Assembly (NCBI RefSeq): GCF_016735615.1
Contig: NZ_JAERSF010000001.1
Location: forward strand, 372,001-436,000
DNA length: 64,000 nucleotides
Source: Flavobacterium tagetis
GTDB taxonomy: Bacteria > Bacteroidota > Bacteroidia > Flavobacteriales > Flavobacteriaceae
Direction of reading: 5' to 3'
Shown: piece by piece, positions 34,129-43,100 of the stretch
Layout: each line of letters begins with the position of its first letter
Numbering within the stretch: the first letter of the stretch is position 1
Made by a program: the position numbers and the translations under genes
Notes under the pieces: model-generated
What the model saw: only the letters and a program-made list of their open reading frames with translations
Databases searched by the model: none
Told to the model about the DNA's origin: nothing

Positions 34129-36141
34129 TTACAGTGATACAATAATAAACTCGCTTCGTCTATTTTGCATGTGCTGTTTTTCTGTACATTTTACTCCGTC
34201 TGCACATTTGTTTACTAATTGCGTTTCTCCATAACCTTTGGCACTTAATCTATCTTCGCTGATTCCTTTTTGAACTAACCAGTTTTTGGTTGATTGTGCT
34301 CTTTTTTCTGAAAGAATCTGATTGCTTTCTGAAGAAGAACGGCTGTCGGTATGCGAACGAATATCTAATTTCATGGTTGGATATTCATTTAAAAGATTCA
34401 CCACTTTCATCAACTGTGGTTCTGATGTTTTCTTGATTGTTGCTTTACCTAAATCAAAGAAATTCATAGGCAGATTTAACAGTTTTGCAATATCTACTCC
34501 TACTCTTATAGAACCCACTTTTACTGGACTGATTGTCGTTTTTTTAATGGCTACAGTTTTTGCCACAAGAGGCTTAAACACTTTATTTAATGCGATAAGT
34601 TGAGTTGTTTCTCCTTTTTCTTTAAGAATTGTTACCACAACTTCTTTGGCATTATAATCGTTTTTAGCCGTTCTAATGGTGTATTTTTTACCACATCTTA
34701 AGTCAGGAAAAATGTAGTTCCCTTTTTCGTCTGTAGTAATTGTTCCAACTGGATCAAATTTTTCATTAAACAAAGTCAGAGAAGTATTGGCTAATATCTC
34801 ATTTGTTTCTGCATCTGTAACTGTTCCAGATAAATTTTGTTCACAGATTAATCTTCTAGTTTCTGTAAATCTGTAAATATCATCTAAACCTAGTCCGTTT
34901 TCTCTGTTTGAAGAAAAGTAACCGCTTCTGCTTTTACTGTTAATACTGAAGGCAAAATCGTCTTGTTTACCATTTACAGGTTCTCCAACATTTAGAACAT
35001 CATCATAAGTTCCGTTAGCTTTAATACGAGAAGCAAAAATGTCTAATCCACCTAAACCTGGACGTCCGTCTGTAGCAAAATATAATTCGTTATCTCCCGA
35101 AATAAAAGGAAAAGTTTCTCTTCCTTCTGTATTGATTGCTGATCCTAGATTTTCCGGTGTCCCAAAAGTTCCGTCTTGATTGATTACAACTTTGTAAATA
35201 TCAGACTGACCGAACGTTCCTGGCATATCTGATGCAAAGTATAATGTTTTTTCGTCAACACTTAAAGCTGGATGTGCCGTACTATATTGGTCGCTATTGA
35301 ACGGAAGTTCTTTTACATTCTGCCATATATTATCGATAAGCTCAGCTTTGTATAGTTTTAAAAGTGTTACGTTTTTGTCGTTACTTCTTCTTTTACCATC
35401 GGTAAAATTATTTCGGGTAAAATACATGGTGCGTCCGTCTTTTGTAAAAATCGGACTTGACTCATTAAAATTGTCTTTTTTTCTTTTTACTAAAAGTTCC
35501 GGCTTTCCAACACTTCCATCTGGCATTAAATCGGCTGTATACAATCTAGAAAACGATCTGTTTGTCCATTGAAAATTGGCTTTAACAACTCCGCCCGTAT
35601 CGCGCGCAGAAGTAAAAATAATTTTATTGTTGTAAACAACGCTTCCGTAATCTGAATATCTAGAATTAACTCCGGCATCAGCAATTTGAAATCGGCCTGA
35701 GTTTTCTTTAATTTCTTCCAAATAGTTTTTATCACTTCTGATTAAATCTGCTCTTTTTTCTGCAGTTGCCTTTTGATTGAATTTCTGCAAAATCTCATCA
35801 GACTTGCGATAATCTCCTGCTGATTTTAATGATTGCGCATATCGGTATAAATATTCAGCATCTTGGTTTTCATTTATTACAAATAACTGTTCGTACCATT
35901 TTAATGCGCTTTTTAATTCTCCATTAAAATAATATGAATTTGCCAAACGCTGAATTATTCCTTGGTCGGTAGTCTGCTCAGTTACCAAACTCTCGTAAAC
36001 TTTTATTGCATCCGCGTAAGCGTACTCTTCGTATTTTTTATCTGCATATTTTATGTTCATGTTTGTGAATGGGTTTTGTGCATTCACATTTGAAATAAAA
36101 CTAGACAGTAAAAAGATCAAAATTAATTTTATAGCTTTCAT
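34129..36141 (-). CDS. OmpA-family protein with TPR, PD40 repeats and carboxypeptidase-regulatory domain
   Basis: The 670-residue protein has a signal peptide (about 1-21, ending SNVNAQ). TPR-like helices follow at about 30-130 (YAYADAIKVYESLV, GELKSALKWYEQL), then WD40-like PD40 repeats at about 215-420 (SSPIFTKDGRTMYFTRNNF, AHPALSVDEKTLYFASDMPG). A carboxypeptidase-regulatory-like domain covers about 430-510 and an OmpA peptidoglycan-binding domain about 555-670, with LDIRSHTDSRSS and NRRSEFIIV. This is the layout of proteins found next to SprF/PorP partners in type IX loci. It starts 8 bp after the PorP/SprF gene and is the last gene of the three-gene locus. Anchoring the complex to the wall is its likely role (inference). 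Confidence 0.9.
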   Translation of the reverse strand: MKAIKLILIFLLSSFISNVNAQNPFTNMNIKYADKKYEEYAYADAIKVYESLVTEQTTDQGIIQRLANSYYFNGELKSALKWYEQLFVINENQDAEYLYRYAQSLKSAGDYRKSDEILQKFNQKATAEKRADLIRSDKNYLEEIKENSGRFQIADAGVNSRYSDYGSVVYNNKIIFTSARDTGGVVKANFQWTNRSFSRLYTADLMPDGSVGKPELLVKRKKDNFNESSPIFTKDGRTMYFTRNNFTDGKRRSNDKNVTLLKLYKAELIDNIWQNVKELPFNSDQYSTAHPALSVDEKTLYFASDMPGTFGQSDIYKVVINQDGTFGTPENLGSAINTEGRETFPFISGDNELYFATDGRPGLGGLDIFASRIKANGTYDDVLNVGEPVNGKQDDFAFSINSKSRSGYFSSNRENGLGLDDIYRFTETRRLICEQNLSGTVTDAETNEILANTSLTLFNEKFDPVGTITTDEKGNYIFPDLRCGKKYTIRTAKNDYNAKEVVVTILKEKGETTQLIALNKVFKPLVAKTVAIKKTTISPVKVGSIRVGVDIAKLLNLPMNFFDLGKATIKKTSEPQLMKVVNLLNEYPTMKLDIRSHTDSRSSSESNQILSEKRAQSTKNWLVQKGISEDRLSAKGYGETQLVNKCADGVKCTEKQHMQNRRSEFIIVSL

Positions 36142-36149
36142 AGGTTGTA

Positions 36150-37061
36150 TTAAAAGAATCTTGGGGATATCATTTTATTGAAATTATTAAAGAATTCGAA
36201 TCTTAAGAAAATCTCGTGAGATCCAGAATTGTATTTTCTTAATTGTGTCGTTTCATGGTCGTAACCATAACCTATATACATTCCTTTTGTAACTTGAAAT
36301 CCTGCCATTGCACTCACAGAGGCGCTCCAACGGTAAGCAAGTCCTAAAACGAATTTGTCGTTGAACATGAAATTTCCAGAAACGTCAACTTGCAAAGGCG
36401 CTCCTTCTACCATTTTGGCCATTAAAGCTGGTTTGAATTTGATGTATTCTAAACGATCCAGATTAAATACATAACCTGCTATTAAATAGTAATTGATTTT
36501 CTCTTTGAAAATAGCCACATCCTCTGAATCATAACGATTTGTTTCTATAAAATTAGGAACCGATAATCCGATGTAAGCTCTGTCTGAATGATAATAAATT
36601 CCCGCTCCAACGTTTGGTGAAAATTTATTTTTTAGATTCTGAAATTGCGGATCGTCTTGATCTTCATAACTCAATTTATTAATATCGATATTGAAAAGAT
36701 TGGCTGTTCCTTTTATACCAAAAGATAAATTCCATGATTCTGAAGTCGGAATTGTATAAGACAAATCTGCTGATAGCGTATTTTCTACCGTTGGTCCGAT
36801 TTTATCATTTACCAAAGAAACTCCAAGTCCTAAATCGCTATTTTTTAAAGGTGTATTAACAGAAAATGTGCTCGTTTCTGGCGCTCCATCAAGTCCAATC
36901 CATTGTGTACGATATAAACCAAAAACGCTTAAAGCTCCTCTTGAACCTGCATACGCTGGATTGACTTCGATTGTGTTGTACATGTATTGTGTGTACTGCG
37001 CATCTTGCTGCGCATATGACACAATCGAAAAAAACATAAAAACTAAAATTAACTTTTTCAT
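36150..37061 (-). CDS. PorP/SprF family type IX secretion membrane protein, partner of the giant adhesin
   Basis: The 303-residue protein has a signal peptide (about 1-17, ending IVSYAQ). The PorP/SprF start QYTQYMYNTIEVNPAYAGSRG and LYRTQWIGLDGAPETSTFSV follow, then barrel strands such as GIKGTANLFNIDINKLSYED. SprF-type proteins help export one large type B cargo, encoded directly upstream here. The gap to the adhesin gene is 47 bp and holds a 9-bp hairpin. It is more canonical than the orphan PorP/SprF at 805-1794. Confidence 0.93.
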   Translation of the reverse strand: MKKLILVFMFFSIVSYAQQDAQYTQYMYNTIEVNPAYAGSRGALSVFGLYRTQWIGLDGAPETSTFSVNTPLKNSDLGLGVSLVNDKIGPTVENTLSADLSYTIPTSESWNLSFGIKGTANLFNIDINKLSYEDQDDPQFQNLKNKFSPNVGAGIYYHSDRAYIGLSVPNFIETNRYDSEDVAIFKEKINYYLIAGYVFNLDRLEYIKFKPALMAKMVEGAPLQVDVSGNFMFNDKFVLGLAYRWSASVSAMAGFQVTKGMYIGYGYDHETTQLRKYNSGSHEIFLRFEFFNNFNKMISPRFF

Positions 37062-37076
37062 TTATTAAGTTTTAGA

Positions 37077-37100
37077 ACGGCTTAGCTTTACCTAAGCCGT
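37077..37100 (-). other. Intercistronic hairpin between adhesin and PorP/SprF genes
   Basis: ACGGCTTAG (37077-37085), six-base loop, CTAAGCCGT (37092-37100): a perfect 9-bp stem. On the minus strand no T-run follows, so it does not look like a full terminator. It could act as a processing or stability element. Confidence 0.6.
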
Positions 37101-37108
37101 ATTCCATT

Positions 37109-40100
37109 TTATTTATTAAGGTATAAGTAACCAGATTCTTGGTGAGACTTCTGAGCGCTATCTTTGTATTTTAAGATATAGAAATACGTTCCAACCGGAA
37201 GACCATCTGTTTGTTTGATAGTAGAACGTCCGTTAGAATATCCAACAAACACTCGATCGTTATTATTATACTGATCTATATTGAAAACCAAAACTCCCCA
37301 ACGGTTATAGATTTCAACCGTATTATCTGGATAACATTCAATTCCTCTAATGTAGAATCTTGCATTCTTGTCATCTCCATTTGGAGAGAAAGCATTCATT
37401 ACTTTAATAGAACATCCGTTTAAGTCTAAAACTGTTGGACTATCTCCGCTGTTACTTGCATCATCTGACTGATCTTCGACAACAACTCCTCTTACACTAC
37501 TTCCTTTTACAGTTGCCTGATTACTCACACTACCTCGATTAATATCTTCTTGAGTGATTTTGTAGACTGCTGTAAAATTCGTTTCATTAGATTCGTTCAC
37601 TCCCAAATTAATTGCTTGTCCAGAAACTACCACTCCTGGCAATGGATCGTTTATTGTAATTCCAACTAGAGGTACATTTCCTGTATTGGTTACTGTAAAC
37701 TTGTATGTAATGGTTTCTCCTGCATTTGCAAAACCACTCTTATTTTCGTCATTGAAAACTGCTGTTTTGATAACCGAAATAGCTGGCACTTCAACAAAAA
37801 CATTTAATACAGCTGTCGAACAATTTGTACCATTAGCTTTTTCGCAAACCTGATAAGTCAACGGATAATTTCCTCCTGGCGTGTTTGGCTTAACATTTAC
37901 CGTTCCGTCAGCATTCCATTCAAAATATGGGCTTTCTGTTACAGGTTTAACTATAACATCTGCAGGATTTATTGGCTGTCCGTTTATCAAATCATTTTCT
38001 AAAACATTTACAAATTCTAATGAACCATTGATACCGTCTGCACTAACATCATTATCATTATTTAAAGTAATTTCATTAGTAGTTGGCGGAGCTGGATCTG
38101 CAACATTGTCAACTGTAATTTTAATTACTGCCTGACTGCAATTTGATGTATTTGCAGCTTCACAAATCTGATATGTCAGTTCGTAAACTCCGTCTGCTGT
38201 ATTTGCAGCAATGTTGATTGAACCGTCTGCATTCAGTGTAATATTTGGATGTACTACTGGAACCGATAAAACAACTTCTGAAGCTTTAATTTTTGCTCCG
38301 TTTAATAAGTCATTTTCAAAAATATTAATGTTAGCATCTGCTCCTTTCTTTACATTTACAGGTCCCGCTTCGTCATTATTTGCTTTAATGCTAAATGTTG
38401 GACGTGCATTACAATCTGGCGTTGCTGGCGGATAAGCAACAGAAACGGTAACTGTTGGATTTAATGAAAATTCAATTTTTACTCCATTTCTAGTAGCTTC
38501 AAATCCGTCTGCTCCTTCTGACCATATTCCGTTATTTAAAATCCATCCTGGCCAATCTGTTCCATTTTGGTTAATGTCAATCTCTGCTCCTGGCCATAAA
38601 ATGTTTCCGCTTAATGGTAGATTGGTCTGAGTTGCCACTACATTATTATTGCTATCAATCCATTTAACAGTCAATAAATTATTTGCTGTGAAATTTTCTG
38701 GCGAAACTGTATAATTAACATATGGAACATTGTTTGAACAATAGCTATTTGCAACTACTGTCATTTTTGGTTCTGCTACTGTAACTTTTACAGTATTTGA
38801 ATCACAGTTATTCGGATTCAATTTTTCGCATATTGTATATGTCAGTTCATATTCACCTGCAGGTGCACTAGGTGCTAGTACAACATTTCCATCTGTATCT
38901 ACCGTTAAATATCCTTTTGGATCAGCTTGAGTTACTTTAAGATCTACGTCTGATGGAGTTAATTTATTTCCATCTTTAGTATCATTCTCAAAAACGTTGA
39001 TTACTTTCTGCGGAACATTTACTCCAACTGCCGATGGCACTAAATCTTCATTTGCTACAAGGTTTCCACCTGTAACTTTCACTACTGTAATTACCGAATC
39101 ACAATTTGTTGGATTTGTATTTTCACAGATTTTATATTCTACATTATAATCTGCTGCTGGCGTATTTGGCGCAACAGTAATTGTATAATCTGAATTTAAT
39201 GTCAATCCTGTCGGAAGCGTTCCTATAATTTCAAACTTAACTTCTCCCGGTGCTGTTCCAACTGTGATTGGGCTTCCGTTTAACTTGTCATTTGCTGTCA
39301 ATGAAATTGTCGTTCCTCCAATATTTCCGTTAATTGGAGTTATTACATCTACAACTGCATCAATTATTGGCGTACCAACTGTTACCTTCACAGTGTTTGA
39401 ACTGCAGTTGTCTGGATTCAGTTTCTCGCAGATTTCATACGTCAGCTCATAATCTCCCGCTGGAGAATTAGCTCCTAAAACAATATTTCCGTCTGCATCT
39501 ACACTCAGATATCCTTTTGGATCTGCCGCTGTAGTTTTAAGCGTAACATCTGACGGATTTAATGGCTGAGCATTTTTTGTGTCATTATCAAAAACATTTT
39601 TTCCTAATGTCTGAGGAACATTCGATCCTAAAACTGATGGAATTTCATCTGCATTTGCCACAAGGTTTCCTGCTGTTACAGGTACTGTGATAGTTACTGA
39701 ATCGCAGTTTGTTGGATTAGTGTTTTCGCAGATTTTATATTCTACATTGTAATTTCCTTTTGGCGTATTTGGCGCAACTGTAATCGTATAATCTGAATTT
39801 AAAGTTAATCCTGAAGGAAGCGTTCCGATAATTTCAAATTTAACTTCTCCCGCTGCTGTTCCAACCACAATTGCATTTCCTTTCAATTTGTCATTTGCTG
39901 TTAATGCTATTGTTTTTCCTCCGATATTTCCATTTATTGAAGCTATCACATCTTCAACTGCATCGATTACCGGCAAACCAACTGTAACTTTCACAGTATT
40001 TGAACTGCAGTTGTCTGGATTCAGTTTCTCGCAGATTTCATAAGTCAGCTCATAATCTCCCGCTGGAGGATTAGCTCCTAAAACAATATTTCCGTTTGCA

Positions 40101-43100
40101 TCTACACTCAGATATCCTTTTGGATCTGCCGCTGTAGTTTTAAGCGTAACATCTGACGGATTTAATGGCTGAGCATTTTTTGTGTCATTATCAAAAACAT
40201 TTTTTCCTAATGTCTGAGGAACATTCGATCCTAAAACTGATGTGATTTCATCTGCATTTGCAACAAGGTTTCCTGCCGTAACCGGTACGGTAATAGTTAC
40301 TGAATCGCAGTTAGAAGGAACTACACCTATTTCGCAGATTCTATACTCTATATTATAATTCCCTTTTGGAGTGTTTGGTGCAACAGTAATAGTTCCACTT
40401 GCATTTAATGTCAATCCTGATGGCAAAGTGCCAACAATATTTATTGCAACTTCTCCAGAATTGATTCCAATTGCAGCTTGTTTTCCATTTAATGTATCAT
40501 TTCCTATTAGAGATACTGTTGTTCCACCAATATTTCCATTAATTGGATCAATAGTATCTAGCACTGCGTCTATTGTATTTACAACTTTAACTTCCGCAAC
40601 TGCTGTTTTACAGTTTGATGGATTCGCAGATTTCTCACAGATTTCATAAGTAATGCTGTAAGTTCCGCTTGGCGTGTTTGCCGCTAGAGTTACGTCTCCG
40701 TCTGCATCAACGCTTAATGGCCCTGATGAATCTATTGTAACGACTGTATTTCCAGACGTAACGAATGCTCCGTCTAAAGTGTCGTTTGTTTTTACATTTC
40801 CGACAACTGCTGCCGTAGATCCTGAAGATTTTGTTCCGAAATCATCTTTAACAGCCGCTAGATCATTTACTATTTTAACAGTTACAGTAGCCGAATTACA
40901 GTTTCCATTATTCGCAATTTCACAAATTGAATAATCAAAAGTATAAGTCCCCGTTGGTGTATTTGGTTTAACTGAAACCGTACCTGTCGTACTATTGAAA
41001 TCTAGTACTGATGGCAATGAACCATTTATAGTAACATCAACATCATTAATATTTACTTTATTACAATTTAGCACATCGTTATCAAAAATATTAGAAATAA
41101 CAGTTCCGCCAGATACTCCATTTGATGCAGAGATCGTATCGTCATTTGCTTCAATGATTCCAATTACTTTAACTGTCTGAATGCAGGTCTGCGTATTCCC
41201 TGCCGCATCTGTTGCCGTCCAAGTCACTGTAGTATTACCAATTGGGAAACTTGTCGGCGCATTATTTGTCACCGTGACTGCGCCCGTGCAATTATCTGAA
41301 GTTACAGGAGTTCCTAAAGCAACACCTGAAGCTGTGCATGAATTGGCATCAACCGAAACTACCACTGCCGATGGACAAGTAATTAATGGTTTCTGAGTAT
41401 CTTTAATGATCACTTTCTGAATTGCAGTTTCCACGTTTCCGTTTCCATCGCTAAAACTCCAGTTAATCGTATAAGTCCCTTGTGCTGAATAAGTCAGCGG
41501 GTCTGTAGTTGTTCCCGTAACTGCTCCTTTACAGTTATCAGTTGTGGTCGGAGCCGTTACTGTTACAGAACATTCGCCTGTAGCATCTGCCAATGTCGGT
41601 TTTACAGGTTTCTGCGTGTCTTTAATGATCACCTTCTGAGTCGCTGTTTCTACGTTTCCGTTTCCGTCGCTAAAACTCCAGTTAATCGTGTAAGTTCCCT
41701 GAGCATTATATGTCAGTGGATCTGTTGTTGTTCCAGTCACTGTTCCTTTACAGTTATCAGTTGTTGTAGGAGCAGTCACTGTAGCAGAGCATTCTCCTGT
41801 AATATCTGCTAATGTCGGTTTTACAGGTTTCTGCATGTCTTTAATGATCACCTTCTGAGTATCTGTTTCTACGTTTCCGTTTCCGTCGCTAAAACTCCAG
41901 TTAATCGTGTAAGTTCCCTGAGCATTATATGTCAGCGGATCTGTAGTTGTTCCTGTAACCGTTCCAGCACAGTTATCTGTAGTTGTTGGAGCTGTTACTG
42001 TTGCAGAGCATTCGCCCGTAACATCTGCCAATGTCGGTTTTACAGGTTTCTGTGTGTCTTTAATGATCACCTTCTGAGTCGCTGTTTCTACGTTTCCGTT
42101 TCCGTCGCTAAAACTCCAGTTAATCGTGTAAGTTCCCTGAGCATTGTATGTCAGCGGATCTGTTGTTGTTCCAGTCACTGTTCCTTTACAGTTATCAGTT
42201 GTTGTAGGAGCAGTCACTGTAGCAGAGCATTCTCCTGTAATATCTGCTAATGTCGGTTTTACAGGTTTTTCTGTATCACTAACATTAACTGTAGACACAG
42301 CTGATGTTTGCTCGCAACCTGTTACTGTATTTTTAACTTTCACTTTATAATCTCCATCAGAATTTACAACCAGTGAAGAAGAAGTTTCCCCAGAAATTAT
42401 ATCATTATTTTTATACCAAACATAAGTTGGTGAATTTGCATTTGTTGTTGTGGTTAAAGTAGTTGTTAAACACGCTGTTAATATCCCTCCAATCGAAATC
42501 GTTGGATTAGGATTCGTTGTTACATTAACTACATTACTTTTTGAAGTACAGTTCGATGTATTAGTAGCAATAACATAATATCCATTTGCTGCAGAAAGAT
42601 TGCTCCATTCTAATGCAGAACCATTTCCAGTTTTTGCAGATTGAACAGTTGCATTACTAGAATCATATAATTGATAATTAACTCCATTAGCTGAAGTTGA
42701 TGAAGAAATTGTTCCATTTCCTCCTGGCGAAACACAAATTGTACTTCCTGTTAACGATAAAGCAACTGGTAATGAATTTACTGTTACTACTGTACCTGCA
42801 GATGCTACACTTGTACAGTTTCCGTTATTAGTTGTAACTGTATATGAACCGCTCGTTGTCGCACTATAAGTTTTATTTGTTGCACTTGGAATCGCAACTC
42901 CATCTTTATACCACTGGTTTCCAGATCCTGCAGATGATGTCAGTACAACACTACCTCCTGAACAGAATGTTGTGCCTGTTGACGCAGCAGAAATTGTTGG
43001 TGTTGCAGGTAGTGGATTTACTGTTACTGTAGCGCTAACAGCTAATGCTCGGCTACAAGTTCCATTGCTTACGTTAGTTAAATTTAAAGTACTATTTGAA

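Noticed and set aside
41388..42263. Regular direct repeats that could suggest a CRISPR-like array
   Set aside because: The 219-bp period is a whole number of codons inside one long reading frame and encodes protein domains; there are no short repeats with unique spacers and no cas genes.
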